Assembly (NCBI GenBank): GCA_025355645.1
Contig: JANXZG010000072.1
Span: 79,427-143,426 of the forward strand
Direction: 5' to 3'
From: Gammaproteobacteria bacterium
Lineage (GTDB): Bacteria > Pseudomonadota > Gammaproteobacteria > Steroidobacterales > Steroidobacteraceae
Length of the DNA: 64,000 nt
Shown here: positions 8,680 to 18,995 of the stretch, one piece after another
Position numbering within the stretch: position 1 is the stretch's first letter
Layout: each line of letters starts with the position of its first letter
Notes under the pieces: generated by a model
Databases searched by the model: none
What the model saw: the letters and a program-made list of their open reading frames with translations, nothing else
What the model was told of the DNA's origin: nothing
Position numbers and translations under genes: made by a program

Positions 8680-8994
<315 letters not shown>

Positions 8995-9020
8995 ACAGCG
9001 CGTAACGATCCGTTGGATGT

Positions 9021-9054
9021 ACTGGGGCCACAGCGATGCGGCCCCAGTCATTTT
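9021..9054 (+). terminator. Rho-independent terminator after the RRM gene
   Basis: Nine-base-pair stem ACTGGGGCC (9021-9029) / GGCCCCAGT (9040-9048) with a 10-base loop, followed by CATTTT. Confidence 0.8.
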
Positions 9055-9065
9055 AAGAAAGAGGG

Positions 9066-9094
9066 TTTACCCCCGGGCTCGCATTGCCTATAAT
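9066..9094 (+). promoter_or_regulatory. Strong candidate promoter of the rimP-nusA-infB operon
   Basis: TTTACC (9066-9071), 17-base spacer and a consensus TATAAT (9089-9094). Transcription would start near 9101, about 155 bases before rimP. Confidence 0.65.
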
Positions 9095-9182
9095 CCGGGC
9101 CCTCGGTGGGGTCGCGGTCTGTTCGCGGCGCCTGGGAATGATCGCCTTATGGGGATCGCTCCGATGTCGCTTTGTTTGCAAG

Positions 9183-9205
9183 AGCCCCCGATGAGGGGCT
9201 TTTTT
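9183..9205 (+). terminator. Leader terminator 1 upstream of rimP
   Basis: AGCCCC (9183-9188) / GGGGCT (9195-9200), 6-base loop, followed by a run of T through 9205. It lies between the promoter and rimP, so it must be read through or regulated. Confidence 0.75.
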
Positions 9206-9209
9206 GTTG

Positions 9210-9234
9210 AAGGGGGCCGATGGTCCCCTTTTTT
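9210..9234 (+). terminator. Leader terminator 2 upstream of rimP
   Basis: AAGGGGGCC (9210-9218) pairs with GGTCCCCTT (9222-9230) across a 3-base loop (one G-T pair), followed by TTTT. Only five bases separate it from the T-tract of the first terminator. Probably an attenuation device for the operon. Confidence 0.75.
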
Positions 9235-9257
9235 GTTTGCGAAGGAACCGCCCGGCT

Positions 9258-9713
9258 ATGCGCGATGCGTTGATGCGACTGCTCGAGCCGCCGGTCGAGG
9301 CGATGGGATTCGAGCTGGTCGAATTGGAGTTCGCTTCAGCAGGGCGCAGCGCGGTAGTACGCTTGTTCATCGAGCGCACGGCGCAGGATGCGCCCGGCAT
9401 TACGGTGGAGGACTGCGCGCGCGTCAGCCGTGCGGTGAGCGAGGTGATGGAGGCGGCGGATCCGATCAAAGGTCATTACTCGCTGGAAGTTTCCTCGCCG
9501 GGTTTTGACCGGGTGCTGCGCAAGAAAGAGCACTTCGAGCGCTTCGTTGGTGAGCGCGTGCAGGTCGAGTTGAAGTTGCCGCTCGATGGGCGGCGACGGT
9601 TCGCAGGGGTGTTACAGGCTGTCAGCGCCGATGACATCACCGTCGAAGTCGATGGGCGCGAGTATCGATTGGCGCTCGAGAGGATCCAGAAGGCAAGGTT
9701 GAAGCCGCTTTAG
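9258..9713 (+). CDS. rimP: Ribosome maturation factor RimP
   Basis: 151 residues, the usual length. The RimP pattern is clear: GFELVELEF, VRLFIE, the signature EDCARVSRAVSEVME, and the YSLEVSSPGFDRVL block, then an SH3-like C-terminal domain. It assists late maturation of the 30S subunit. ATG 9258 is preceded by GAAGGAA (9241-9247). First gene of the operon with nusA and infB, behind two tandem leader terminators. Confidence 0.95.
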   Translation: MRDALMRLLEPPVEAMGFELVELEFASAGRSAVVRLFIERTAQDAPGITVEDCARVSRAVSEVMEAADPIKGHYSLEVSSPGFDRVLRKKEHFERFVGERVQVELKLPLDGRRRFAGVLQAVSADDITVEVDGREYRLALERIQKARLKPL

Positions 9714-9743
9714 GGCGGCGATGAGCAGGAGTCGCAGAAGTCC

Positions 9744-11240
9744 ATGAACAAAGAAATCCTGATGGCGGTCGATGCGGTCTCGAACGAGAAGGGCGTCGAC
9801 AAGGAAATCATCTTCGATGCGCTCGAAGCCGCCCTCGCGTCCGCCGCCCGCAAGAAGCACGGCGAGGAGCTGGACGTGCGCGTCTCGATCAATCGCAAGA
9901 CCGGCTCTTACGATACCTTCCGGCGCTGGAAGGTCTTTGCCGACGACTCGAAGGAGCTGGAAACCCCGCAGCGCGAGTTGCGCCTGGACGACGCGCGCGA
10001 CGTTGACAAGGATGTCGAGGTGGGCGGCTACGTCGAGGAACCGATGGAGTCGGTGCCGTTCGGCCGCATCCTCGCGCAGACCGCGAAACAGGTCATCGTG
10101 CAGAAGGTGCGCGAAGCCGAGCGCGCGCAAGTTGTCGACGCGTACAAGGATCGGGCCGGTCAGCTGGTCAGCGGCATCGTCAAGCGGGTCGATCGCAACG
10201 GCGTGTACGTGGACCTGGGCGCCAATGCCGAGGGTTACATCGCGCGCGAGGAGCTGATTCCGCGCGAACCGGTGCGCTCGCAGGACCGCATTAAGGCTTA
10301 TCTGAAGGAAGTGCGGCCCGAGCCGCGCGGTCCACAGCTATTTCTGTCACGCACGGCACCTGAGTTCCTGATCGAACTGTTCAAGCTGGAAGTGCCGGAG
10401 GTCGGCCAGGGCCTGATCAATATACTGGCGGCGGCGCGGGACGCCGGCGTGCGTGCAAAAATCGCGGTGCGCAGCAACGATCCGCGCGTCGACCCGGTCG
10501 GCGCATGCGTCGGCATGCGCGGCTCCCGCGTGCAGGCGGTGTCGAACGAAATCGCCGGGGAACGCGTCGACATCATTCCGTTCGATGAAAACAGCGCGCA
10601 GTTCGTGATCAATGCGATGGCGCCGGCCGAAGTCACCTCGATCGTGGTAGACGAGGACTCGCACTCGATGGACATCGCGGTGTCCGAAGACAAGCTGTCG
10701 CAGGCGATCGGCCGCGGCGGCCAGAACATCCGGCTGGCAAGTGAGCTCACGGGCTGGGAACTGAACGTCATGAGCGAATCTCAGGCCGAGGCTAAGAGCG
10801 AGACCGAGGCCTCGGCGCTGCGCGAGACCTTCATGAAGCAGCTGGACGTCGATGCGGATGTCGCCAGCATCCTCGTGCAGGAAGGCTTCTCCACGATCGA
10901 GGAGATCGCCTATGTGCCGGCGAGCGAGCTGAATGCGATCGAGGAGTTCGACGAGGAAATCGTCAAGGAACTGCGTACGCGCGCGCGCGATGTATTGCTG
11001 ACCCAGGCGATCGCGACCGAGGAGTCGGTCGATGGCACGGAGCCGGCCGCCGACCTGGTCGAGATCGCAGGCGAGGAGTTGGCGAAAGTACTCGCCCGCC
11101 AGGGCGTACGCACGCGCGAGGACCTGGCTGACCTCGCGGTGGACGAGCTCATCGAGAAGAGCGCACTCGAGCCTGAGCGCGCCGCTGAAATCATCATGGA
11201 AGCCCGCAAGCACTGGTTCGCGGAAGAAGCGAAGGCGTAG
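9744..11240 (+). CDS. nusA: Transcription termination/antitermination factor NusA
   Basis: 498 residues, matching E. coli length (495). In order: N-terminal RNA polymerase-binding domain (1 to about 125), S1 domain (about 135-200), KH1 and KH2 (about 225-345, with AIGRGGQNIRLASELTGW) and two C-terminal acidic repeats (about 365-425 and 435-495), the second starting after EESVDGTEPAADL. NusA controls pausing, termination and antitermination, and in E. coli feeds back on this operon. It starts 30 bases after rimP. Confidence 0.97.
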   Translation: MNKEILMAVDAVSNEKGVDKEIIFDALEAALASAARKKHGEELDVRVSINRKTGSYDTFRRWKVFADDSKELETPQRELRLDDARDVDKDVEVGGYVEEPMESVPFGRILAQTAKQVIVQKVREAERAQVVDAYKDRAGQLVSGIVKRVDRNGVYVDLGANAEGYIAREELIPREPVRSQDRIKAYLKEVRPEPRGPQLFLSRTAPEFLIELFKLEVPEVGQGLINILAAARDAGVRAKIAVRSNDPRVDPVGACVGMRGSRVQAVSNEIAGERVDIIPFDENSAQFVINAMAPAEVTSIVVDEDSHSMDIAVSEDKLSQAIGRGGQNIRLASELTGWELNVMSESQAEAKSETEASALRETFMKQLDVDADVASILVQEGFSTIEEIAYVPASELNAIEEFDEEIVKELRTRARDVLLTQAIATEESVDGTEPAADLVEIAGEELAKVLARQGVRTREDLADLAVDELIEKSALEPERAAEIIMEARKHWFAEEAKA

Positions 11241-11250
11241 GAGCTGATTT

Positions 11251-13779
11251 ATGGCAGATGTGACGGTTTCGCAATTTGCAGAGGTGCTGAAAGTGCCGGT
11301 CGACCGGCTGCTGGCCCAGCTTGACCAGGCCGGCATCAAGGTCGACGGCGCCGAGGACATGATCAGCGAGGATGCGAAACACGAACTGCTGACGCATCTG
11401 AGGCGCAGCCACGGGCACGACGATTCGCAGGCCGAAGCCGCGCCGCGCAAGATCACGCTGCGACGCAAATCGCAGTCGGAACTGAAGCTCGCCGGGATAC
11501 AGGGCCGCGCACGCACCGTGAATGTCGAGGTGCGCAGCAAGCGCACCTACATCAAGCGCGAGGTGCTCGCCGACCAGGCGCGGCATCAGCAGGAAGAAAT
11601 CGATCGTCAGCGCGAGACCGATGAGCAGGCCAAGGTCGCGCTCGAGCGCCAGGAGAGCGAGCGTCGCGACAAGGAGCGCGCCGAACTTGAGCGCCTCGCC
11701 GAAGAGAACCGGCGCCGCAGCGATGAGGAGAACCGCAAGCGCACGGCCGAGGAAGAGGCGCGGCGCCAGGCGGACATGCAGGCACGGGAAATCGCCGACC
11801 GCGAGCGCAAGGCGGCCGCCGCCAAGCCTGGCAAGGCGACCCGCGATGTCGCGGACGATAAGGCGACCCGCTATGGGCGGCAGGAGCTGCACATCGTGGG
11901 CGATGTCAGCTCGCGCCATAAGAAGAAGAAATCCCGCGATGGGCGGCGCCGCTCGGTGGGCGAAGCGGATGGCAAGCATGGCTTTGAGATGCCGACCGCG
12001 CGCGTAGTGCGTGAGGTGGCCATTGGCGAGGCGATGACGGTCGCCGAACTTGCGCAAAAAATGTCCGTCAAGGCCACCGAAGTCATCAAAGTCATGATGA
12101 ACATGGGCGTCATGGCGACCATCAACCAGATGGTCGAACAGGACACCGCGGTGCTGGTGGTCGAGGAGATGGGGCACACGCCGGTCCTGCGCAAGGAAAA
12201 CGTGATCGAGGACGACCTGCAGGGTGAGACCGACGGATCGCATGCCATCACGCACCGCCCGCCGGTGGTGACGGTCATGGGCCATGTTGACCATGGCAAG
12301 ACCTCGCTGCTCGACTACATCCGCCGCACCAAGGTCGCGGCGGGCGAGGCGGGCGGCATCACTCAGCACATCGGTGCCTACCACGTTGAGACCAGTAAGG
12401 GCATGGTGACCTTCCTCGATACGCCCGGTCACGCCGCGTTCACCGCCATGCGCGCGCGCGGCGCGCAGGTTACTGACATCGTAATCTTGGTGGTTGCCGC
12501 GGACGATGGGGTCATGCCGCAGACGGTCGAGGCGATTCAGCATGCGCAGGCGGCCAAGGTGCCGATCCTCGTGGTGCTGAACAAGATCGACAAGCCCGAG
12601 GCCGACACCGAGAAAGTCCGGCAGGAGCTGACCAAGCATGGCGTGATCCCAGAAGAGTGGGGCGGCCAGAATATATTCGTAAACGTATCGGCGCGTACCG
12701 GGCAGGGGATCGATCAGCTGCTTGACAGTATCCTGCTGCAGGCCGAAGTGCTGGAGCTGAAGGCGGCGACCGAAGGGTTGGCGGCCGGATTTGTGATCGA
12801 GTCGAGCCTCGAGAAGGGACGCGGCGCGGTGGCCACCGTGCTAGTGCTGCGCGGTACGCTGAAACTCGGTGATGCGATGCTGGCGGGACATGAATTTGGG
12901 CGCGTACGCGCGCTGTTCGATGAGGCGGGCCGCCCGGTCGAATCCGCCGGTCCGTCGATCCCGGTCGTGGTCCTGGGGCTCTCCGGGGCGCCGCATGCGG
13001 GCGATGAGCTGCTGGTCGTCGAGAGCGAGCGCAAGGCGCGCGAGGTCGCGATGCATCGACAGTCGCGCACGCGCGACGTCAAGCTTGCCAAGCAAAGCGC
13101 CAATATGCAGGACGTGTTTTCTACCATGGGCGAGAGCAAGGCGAGCTTGGTGCAGGTGCTGCTCAAGGCCGACGTACAGGGCAGCGTCGAGGCGCTGCGC
13201 GACTCGCTGAATGCGCTCTCGACCTCCGAGGTTGCGGTCAACGTGATCTCCTCGGGCGTCGGCGGCTTAACCGAGTCAGACGTGACGTTGGCGGCCGCAT
13301 CCAAGGCGCGCATCATCGCGTTCAACGTGCGCGGCGATGCCGCGGCACGCGCGGCGATCAAGGAACATGGCATCGATGTGCGCTACTACAGCATCATCTA
13401 CGAGGCCATCGACGACATTCGCGCGGTGCTGACCGGCATGCTCTCGCCCGAGGTCAAGGAGCAGATCGTGGGCCTTGCCGAGGTACGCAGCGTGTTCCGC
13501 TCGAGCAAGTTCGGCACCGTGGCAGGCTGCATGGTGATCGATGGCTTTGTGCGTCGCAATTTCCCGATCAGGGTCCTGCGCAACAACGTGGTGATCTTCG
13601 AGGGGGCGCTTGAGTCGTTGAAGCGCTTCAAGGACGACGTCAACGAGGTCCGCGCTGGCACCGAATGCGGTATTGGCGTGAAGAACTACAGCGACGTGCA
13701 GGAGGGCGACCAGATCGAGTGTTATTCGCGGGTCGAAGTGGCTCGCACTCTGGAGAGTGGCCCGCGCGCCAGCACCTAG
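11251..13779 (+). CDS. infB: Translation initiation factor IF-2
   Basis: 842 residues. Two IF2 N-terminal modules (residues 1-50 and about 255-305) flank a charged, helical linker rich in Arg/Glu. The G domain follows with G1 GHVDHGKTS (about 343), G3 DTPGH and G4 NKIDKPEAD (about 443), then the beta-barrel and C-terminal fMet-tRNA-binding domains ending in a typical [11 protein letters not shown] segment. GTPase that brings initiator tRNA to the 30S subunit. Ten bases after nusA; part of the same transcript. Confidence 0.97.
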   Translation: MADVTVSQFAEVLKVPVDRLLAQLDQAGIKVDGAEDMISEDAKHELLTHLRRSHGHDDSQAEAAPRKITLRRKSQSELKLAGIQGRARTVNVEVRSKRTYIKREVLADQARHQQEEIDRQRETDEQAKVALERQESERRDKERAELERLAEENRRRSDEENRKRTAEEEARRQADMQAREIADRERKAAAAKPGKATRDVADDKATRYGRQELHIVGDVSSRHKKKKSRDGRRRSVGEADGKHGFEMPTARVVREVAIGEAMTVAELAQKMSVKATEVIKVMMNMGVMATINQMVEQDTAVLVVEEMGHTPVLRKENVIEDDLQGETDGSHAITHRPPVVTVMGHVDHGKTSLLDYIRRTKVAAGEAGGITQHIGAYHVETSKGMVTFLDTPGHAAFTAMRARGAQVTDIVILVVAADDGVMPQTVEAIQHAQAAKVPILVVLNKIDKPEADTEKVRQELTKHGVIPEEWGGQNIFVNVSARTGQGIDQLLDSILLQAEVLELKAATEGLAAGFVIESSLEKGRGAVATVLVLRGTLKLGDAMLAGHEFGRVRALFDEAGRPVESAGPSIPVVVLGLSGAPHAGDELLVVESERKAREVAMHRQSRTRDVKLAKQSANMQDVFSTMGESKASLVQVLLKADVQGSVEALRDSLNALSTSEVAVNVISSGVGGLTESDVTLAAASKARIIAFNVRGDAAARAAIKEHGIDVRYYSIIYEAIDDIRAVLTGMLSPEVKEQIVGLAEVRSVFRSSKFGTVAGCMVIDGFVRRNFPIRVLRNNVVIFEGALESLKRFKDDVNEVRAGTECGIGVKNYSDVQEGDQIECYSRVEVARTLESGPRAST

Positions 13780-13780
13780 G

Positions 13781-14140
13781 ATGGCAAAGGATAATCCGCG
13801 GGCGCGGCGCCTGGCCGAGCATATGCAGCGCGAACTTGCGGAGCTGCTGCGGCGCGACGTCAAGGACTCGCGCATCGGCAACGTGACGATCACTGCAGTC
13901 ACTGTGACCGGCGATTTGCGGACGGCCAAGGTGTATTACCTGATTTTCGGCCACGACGGCCCCAATCCGGCGGTGCAGCGCGGCCTTGAGAGCGCCGCCG
14001 GGTTCCTGCGCAATGCTTTGTCGAAGGCGCTGATGATCCGCTATACGCCGACCTTGAGCTTCGAGCTGGATCGATCGATCGAGCACGGCGTGCGCCTGAC
14101 GCAGCTGATCGACAAGGCCAACAAGCCGGCCTCCTCTTGA
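13781..14140 (+). CDS. rbfA: 30S ribosome-binding factor RbfA
   Basis: 119 residues, single KH-like domain with the family patterns RLAEHMQRELAELLRRDVKD and YTPTLSFELDRSIEHG. Needed for 16S rRNA 5' end maturation, especially in the cold. ATG 13781 follows one base after the infB stop and the gene ends in an overlap with truB. Confidence 0.95.
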   Translation: MAKDNPRARRLAEHMQRELAELLRRDVKDSRIGNVTITAVTVTGDLRTAKVYYLIFGHDGPNPAVQRGLESAAGFLRNALSKALMIRYTPTLSFELDRSIEHGVRLTQLIDKANKPASS

Positions 14141-15042
14141 GCGACCGGGCCGACGTTCACGGCATCCTGCTGCTCGACAAACCCCTTGGGCTGAGCTCTG
14201 CGGCCGCGGTTGCCCGCGCCAAATTCCTGCTGGGCGCACGCAAGGCCGGGCACACCGGCTCGCTCGACCCGCTGGCATCCGGAATGTTGCCGGTGTGCTT
14301 TGGCGAGGCCACCAAGTTCGGTGCACAGCTGCTGGATGCCGATAAGACCTATCGGCTGATTGCGCGCCTGGGGGAGCGCACGGCGAGCGCGGACCTCGAG
14401 TCCCCCGTCATCGAGACCCGGGCTGTGCCGCCTCTCACGCGCGCCGCGATTGCGGCGGCGCTGGCGGATTTCCCGCGCGACTACGACCAGGTGCCGCCGA
14501 TGCATTCGGCCATCAAGCAGGCGGGCAAGCCGCTGTACGAGTATGCCCGCGCTGGAGTGACGCGCGAGCGCGCGGCGCGCCGGATCAGGATCCATGCACT
14601 GACGCTGCTCGAATGGCGCAGCCCTGACGTCGAATTCGACGTGCGTTGTTCCAAGGGTACCTATATGCGCGTGCTGGCCGAGGACTTGGCACTGACACTG
14701 GGCAACATCGCCCATCTGACCGGGCTGCGCCGGCTTGGGGTCGTTCCGTTCGAGGGCAGTCCGCAGTGGATTTTTGAGGCATTGGAAGGACTTTCATTGC
14801 AGGCGCGGCGCGCGGCGCTATTGCCGGTTGACGCGGCTTTGGGCTCCTCACCCCGCTACGACCTGGAGGCCTCGCAGGTTACCGCGCTGCGTCAGGGCAG
14901 GACGCTGAACGTACCGGCGGGCGCGCCCGGGACGGTGCGTATCTATTCGGATGAACTGGGATTTCTGGGGCTGGGCGAGATCGAGGTGTCAGGGCGCCTG
15001 GTGCCGCTGCGCCTTATTTCGGCGGCCGTTAATCGTGCTTGA
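14137..15042 (+). CDS. truB: tRNA pseudouridine-55 synthase TruB
   Basis: 301 residues. Catalytic Asp44 lies in GSLDPLASGMLP, with KTYRLIARLG, YEYARAG and CSKGTYMRVLAEDLG-like motifs and a C-terminal PUA-like region. Makes pseudouridine 55 in the T-loop of tRNA. The start is a TTG at 14137 that overlaps the rbfA stop (TTGA); no other initiator lies before the conserved core. Confidence 0.95.
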   Translation: MSDRADVHGILLLDKPLGLSSAAAVARAKFLLGARKAGHTGSLDPLASGMLPVCFGEATKFGAQLLDADKTYRLIARLGERTASADLESPVIETRAVPPLTRAAIAAALADFPRDYDQVPPMHSAIKQAGKPLYEYARAGVTRERAARRIRIHALTLLEWRSPDVEFDVRCSKGTYMRVLAEDLALTLGNIAHLTGLRRLGVVPFEGSPQWIFEALEGLSLQARRAALLPVDAALGSSPRYDLEASQVTALRQGRTLNVPAGAPGTVRIYSDELGFLGLGEIEVSGRLVPLRLISAAVNRA

Positions 15043-15067
15043 GGGCAAAGCCCCCGACGCGTACAAT
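15039..15067 (+). promoter_or_regulatory. Candidate rpsO promoter
   Basis: TTGAGG (15039-15044), 17-base spacer, TACAAT (15062-15067), overlapping the end of truB. A separate promoter in front of rpsO is also known in E. coli. Confidence 0.5.
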
Positions 15068-15114
15068 GCCCGGCTTCTTAAAAGGTCTAAGTTATTGATT
15101 GAGGTTTGTTTTCA

Positions 15115-15384
15115 ATGCCACTCACTCGCGAAGATAAGTCGGGCATAGTCGGGAAATTCCAGCGCGGCGCGCAGGATACCGGCTCACCCGAAGTCCAGAT
15201 TGCCTTGTTGTCCGAACGCATCAACGGCCTGAGCCAGCATTTCACGACGCATAAAGCCGATCATGCCTCGCGTCGCGGCCTGCTGAAGATGGTCAACCAG
15301 CGTCGCAAGCTGTTGGACTACCTCAAGAGCAGGACACCAGAAAAATACGCGCAAGTCGTCGAGAGCCTGGGGCTACGCCGCTGA
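15115..15384 (+). CDS. rpsO: 30S ribosomal protein S15
   Basis: 89 residues, the exact family length, with the S15 signature blocks [16 protein letters not shown] and [20 protein letters not shown]. Binds the central domain of 16S rRNA and helps form an intersubunit bridge. ATG 15115 is chosen over an upstream in-frame TTG because the family starts with MPLT/MSL followed by the E/D-K core. Confidence 0.97.
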   Translation: MPLTREDKSGIVGKFQRGAQDTGSPEVQIALLSERINGLSQHFTTHKADHASRRGLLKMVNQRRKLLDYLKSRTPEKYAQVVESLGLRR

Positions 15385-15458
15385 CACGTGCCATCCCGGA
15401 AGCGCCTATTACAGACGCCCGGCGTTTACCAATTCAACGAATATAAGGGGCAGCCGAC

Positions 15459-17543
15459 TTGAGCGCTACCAAGAAAAGCTTTCAGTACGGGGACCAGATG
15501 GTCACAATCGAAACCGGCGAACTGGCCCGACAGGCCGACGGAGCGGTGCTGGTCACGATGAACGACACGGTCGTGCTGGTCACAGCGGTCGGAAGAAAAG
15601 TAGCCACCCCGGGGCGCGATTTTTTCCCCCTGACCGTCAATTACCAGGAAAAGACCTACGCCGCCGGCCGCATCCCCGGCGGCTTTTTTAAGCGCGAAGG
15701 CAGGCCGACGGAAAAAGAAACGCTGACCTCGCGACTGATCGACCGCCCGATCCGGCCGCTGTTTCCGGAAGGCTTCATCAACGAGGTTCAGGTGGTCGCC
15801 AACGTGCTGTCGGTCAATCCGGAAATAGACCCGGATATCCCCGCGCTGCTCGGCGCGTCGGCCGCGCTCGCGATATCCGGCATGCCGTTCCTCGGACCCA
15901 TTGGCGCGGCGCGCGTCGGCTATCGCAACGGCGCCTATATTTTGAACCCGTCGGCATCGCAGTTGCTGGAATCTGAACTTGACCTGGTGGTTGCAGGCAC
16001 CAAGGAAGGAGTGCTGATGGTCGAGTCGGAGGCGGCCGGCCTCAATGAATCGGTCATGCTGGGTGCGGTTATGTTTGGCCACGAGCAGATGCAGATCGCG
16101 ATCAAGAATATCAATGAGCTTGCGGCCGAAACCGGCAAGCCGAAATGGAACTGGGTCGCGCCGCAGGCGAACAAGGACCTGAAGGAAGCTGTGCGCGCGC
16201 AGGCCGAAAAGAATCTAACCCAGGCCTACGCGCTGACTGAGAAGCAGCAGCGCCACGCCAAGATCGGCGAAGTCAAGGCCGCGGCGTTGGCGGCGCTCGC
16301 CACGGGCGATGCGCCAAGATTCACGGCAGAGCAGGTCGGCGGCGAGTTCTTCGATCTTGAGTACCAGCTGGTGCGCGCGCGCATCCTGGATGGCCATCCG
16401 CGCATCGATGGGCGCGACACCAAGACCGTGCGTGCGATCAGCGTGCGCACCGGCGTGTTGCCGCGGACCCACGGGTCGGCGCTGTTCACGCGCGGCGAGA
16501 CCCAGGCGCTCGTGGTGGCAACCCTGGGCACGGGGCGCGACGCGCAGATCATCGACGGCTTGAGCGGTGAGCGCAAGGACGCGTTCATGCTGCATTACAA
16601 TTTCCCGCCGTTCAGCGTCGGAGAGACCGGCATGATGGGGTCGCCGAAGCGCCGCGAAATCGGCCACGGCAATCTTGCCAAGCGTGGCGTGAAAGCTATG
16701 ATGCCAGGCGTCGAGAAATTTCCGTATGTGATTCGCGTGGTCTCCGAGATCTTTGAGTCGAATGGCTCAAGCTCGATGGCATCCGTTTGCGGCACAAGCC
16801 TTGCGCTGATGGACGCGGGCGTTCCCGTTAAGGCACCGGTGGCCGGTGTAGCGATGGGCCTCGTAAAGGAAGGCGATCGATTCCAGGTGCTAACCGATAT
16901 TCTTGGCGACGAGGATCACCTCGGCGACATGGATTTCAAGGTGGCGGGCACCAAGGATGGCATCACCGCGCTGCAGATGGACATTAAGATCACGAGCATC
17001 ACGCGCGAGATCATGCAGGTGGCGCTCGACCAGGCGCGCAGCGGCCGCCTGCACATCCTCGACGAGATGAACAAGGTTATCGCCAAGCCGCGAGACACCA
17101 TGTCCGAATGGGCCCCGACCATCATCACGATGAAGATCGATCCGGAGAAGATCCGCGACGTGATCGGCAAGGGTGGCGCGGTCATCCGGCAGATCACCGA
17201 GGAGACTGGCACGTCGATCGACATCGAGAACGACGGCACGGTCAAGATCGCCTCGGTACAGGGTGCGGCTGGACGCGAGGCGCAGCGTCGCATCGAGCTG
17301 ATCACGGCTGACGTCGAGGTCGGGCGAATTTACGAGGGGAAGGTTGCGCGCCTGATGGACTTTGGCGCATTCGTGACCATATTGCCCGGGCGGGACGGCC
17401 TGGTGCATATCAGCCAGATTTCCGAGGAGCGGGTCGAGCGTGTCGGCGACAAGCTGAAGGAAGGCGATTTGGTGCGCGTCAAGGTACTCGAGGTCGACCG
17501 GCAGGGACGTGTGCGCCTCTCGATGCGCAACGTCGAGTCTTAA
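15459..17543 (+). CDS. pnp: Polyribonucleotide nucleotidyltransferase (PNPase)
   Basis: 694 residues: two RNase PH domains (about 10-215 and 310-545), a KH domain (around [16 protein letters not shown], about 567-582) and a C-terminal S1 domain. Phosphorolytic 3'-5' exoribonuclease of the RNA degradosome. The likely start is TTG 15459, with AAGGGG about ten bases upstream. It follows rpsO as in most gammaproteobacteria. Confidence 0.96.
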   Translation: MSATKKSFQYGDQMVTIETGELARQADGAVLVTMNDTVVLVTAVGRKVATPGRDFFPLTVNYQEKTYAAGRIPGGFFKREGRPTEKETLTSRLIDRPIRPLFPEGFINEVQVVANVLSVNPEIDPDIPALLGASAALAISGMPFLGPIGAARVGYRNGAYILNPSASQLLESELDLVVAGTKEGVLMVESEAAGLNESVMLGAVMFGHEQMQIAIKNINELAAETGKPKWNWVAPQANKDLKEAVRAQAEKNLTQAYALTEKQQRHAKIGEVKAAALAALATGDAPRFTAEQVGGEFFDLEYQLVRARILDGHPRIDGRDTKTVRAISVRTGVLPRTHGSALFTRGETQALVVATLGTGRDAQIIDGLSGERKDAFMLHYNFPPFSVGETGMMGSPKRREIGHGNLAKRGVKAMMPGVEKFPYVIRVVSEIFESNGSSSMASVCGTSLALMDAGVPVKAPVAGVAMGLVKEGDRFQVLTDILGDEDHLGDMDFKVAGTKDGITALQMDIKITSITREIMQVALDQARSGRLHILDEMNKVIAKPRDTMSEWAPTIITMKIDPEKIRDVIGKGGAVIRQITEETGTSIDIENDGTVKIASVQGAAGREAQRRIELITADVEVGRIYEGKVARLMDFGAFVTILPGRDGLVHISQISEERVERVGDKLKEGDLVRVKVLEVDRQGRVRLSMRNVES

Positions 17544-17559
17544 TCAGCAGGCATTAACG

Positions 17560-17579
17560 TCCCGCCTCAGCGCGGGACG
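17560..17579. terminator. Possible bidirectional hairpin between pnp and phaR-like gene
   Basis: GTCCCGC (17560-17566) / GCGGGAC (17573-17579), loop CTCAGC. It lies where the two convergent genes meet and overlaps the end of the minus-strand gene. No clear T-tract on either strand. Confidence 0.35.
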
Positions 17580-17947
17580 GTCTTGATGGAATCTTCCGGC
17601 GCCGCGCGCTGGCGCGGGCCCTCGCGCAGCGGATGCTGCGCAATAAACTGCTTCAGTCCCAGCTCGAGGTTACTGGCGACTTGTGCATGCGTACTCGCGC
17701 CGTAGGCGCGGATCAGCTGCGTCATGAACTCCCGGTTCAACAGCGGCTCCCCTTGGTGCTCCTGATCACTGATGACTTGCAGCAGGATGCTGCCGGTGAT
17801 GTCGGCATTGTTCTTCTTGTCGACCACGACAAAGCCGATCTTCTCGACGACCAGGCGCTTTACGTCGGTCAGCGTGATGTAGCGGCTCTCGACGGTGTCG
17901 TAGAGTCGCCGGTTCGGATATTTCTTGATCACTCGCGGCTCGCTCAT
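17567..17947 (-). CDS. PHB accumulation regulator, PhaR-type
   Basis: 126 residues. The N-terminal 60 residues match the polyhydroxybutyrate accumulation regulatory domain: RVIKKYPNRRLYDT, SRYITL.DVKRLV, followed by the short PHB_acc repeat around DITGSILLQVISDQE. PhaR proteins are DNA-binding repressors that also bind PHB granules and control phasin genes. No pha genes are nearby, so the target cannot be named. Independent gene convergent with pnp. Confidence 0.85.
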   Translation of the reverse strand: MSEPRVIKKYPNRRLYDTVESRYITLTDVKRLVVEKIGFVVVDKKNNADITGSILLQVISDQEHQGEPLLNREFMTQLIRAYGASTHAQVASNLELGLKQFIAQHPLREGPRQRAAPEDSIKTVPR

Positions 17948-18035
17948 AGGGCTCCTCGCTCGTGCTGATCGGCGCGAGACCAGAATATGCCGGTCCGTGC
18001 CAAATAACGTAAATACAGCTTACCAAAACTCGACA

Positions 18036-18995
18036 CTAAGGCAAGTGCGCGGGCACGGCGACAGGGAGCGACAATCGCCACGCCAAGTGCACTCGTCCCC
18101 AATGCTCGTCGGCCCACGCCCAGATGCTTTGCAGGCCGGCCCGGGGAAGCTTTGCCGGCACCGGCAGCCCGAACAGCGCGAGCACGCCGCACAGCTCCCT
18201 GCCCGCGGCTTGCGGGTCGAGCGCGATACTGCGCCGGGACTTCGCAAGCTTGCTGCCATCGGCCTCCACCAGCACTGGCACATGAGAGTAGACAGGCGTT
18301 GGCAAATTTAATTCCCTTTGCAGGTATATTTGCCGGGGCGTGCTATCGAGCAGGTCCGCCCCGCGCACGATATGCGTGATGCCCTGCGCGGCATCATCAA
18401 CCACGACCGCAAGCGCGTAGGCCATGATGCCATCGCGGCGTTGTAGGATGTAATCCCCCACGCTGCGCGCGACATCCTGACGGAAGTCCCCTTGTAGGAC
18501 ATCGTGAAAATGAATCGTGCCCGCATTAACCCGCAGGCGCAGCGCCGCCGCAGTTCCCGGTGGCAGGCTAAGCTCCCGGCAGGTGCCGGGGTAGCGCGGC
18601 TCCTCACGGAGGTCGCGGCGGCTGCAGGCGCACCGGTAGGCCGAGCCGCGTTGCTCTAACTCATTGATAATATTTTGGTAAACGGCGATTCTGGCGCTCT
18701 GCCGTAGCACTGGCTCCGGCCATTCGAATCCGAAGGCCGCGAGTGTTTGCATGATTCGCTCGGCGGCGCCTTTTACCTCGCGCGGGGTGTCGAGGTCCTC
18801 GATGCGCAGTAGCCATTTGCCTGCGTGGCTGCGGGCATCGAGGAAGCTGGCGACTGCAGTGAACAGGGAGCCGAGGTGCAGATCGCCACTCGGCGAGGGC
18901 GCGAATCGTCCGGTGTAACGGCGCCCCTGAGGCGCCGCGCCGCGCTCAGCGGTAGCGGTCGTCGCGGTCGCCGTACTGCTTTTCGCGGCGCTCAC
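18036..18995 (-). CDS. gluQ: Glutamyl-Q tRNA(Asp) synthetase
   Basis: About 319 residues from a GTG at 18995. The catalytic core starts at GRFAPSPSGDLHLGSL (HIGH-like HLGS) and continues with LLRIEDLDTPRE, a zinc-type CACSRRDL ... YPGTC set and a degenerate KMSKS as SKLAKS. It lacks the anticodon-binding half of GluRS, as expected for GluQ, which attaches glutamate to queuosine in tRNA-Asp. The core starts only about 20 bases after the dksA stop, with no good start codon there; the GTG inside dksA is the nearest. dksA-gluQ is a conserved pair, and queF for queuosine synthesis lies close by. Confidence 0.9.
   Translation of the reverse strand: MSAAKSSTATATTATAERGAAPQGRRYTGRFAPSPSGDLHLGSLFTAVASFLDARSHAGKWLLRIEDLDTPREVKGAAERIMQTLAAFGFEWPEPVLRQSARIAVYQNIINELEQRGSAYRCACSRRDLREEPRYPGTCRELSLPPGTAAALRLRVNAGTIHFHDVLQGDFRQDVARSVGDYILQRRDGIMAYALAVVVDDAAQGITHIVRGADLLDSTPRQIYLQRELNLPTPVYSHVPVLVEADGSKLAKSRRSIALDPQAAGRELCGVLALFGLPVPAKLPRAGLQSIWAWADEHWGRVHLAWRLSLPVAVPAHLP

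Noticed and set aside
9095..9182. Possible tRNA-fMet in the rimP leader, as in E. coli
   Set aside because: I could not fold a cloverleaf: no GGTTCRA T-loop, no CAT anticodon arm or acceptor stem of seven pairs.
10347..11546. Long open frame antisense to nusA
   Set aside because: High GC creates long antisense frames; composition is arginine/histidine-rich with no domain, and the sense gene is certain.
11194..12639. 481-codon open frame antisense to infB
   Set aside because: Mirror frame of a well-conserved gene; no motif or ribosome site.
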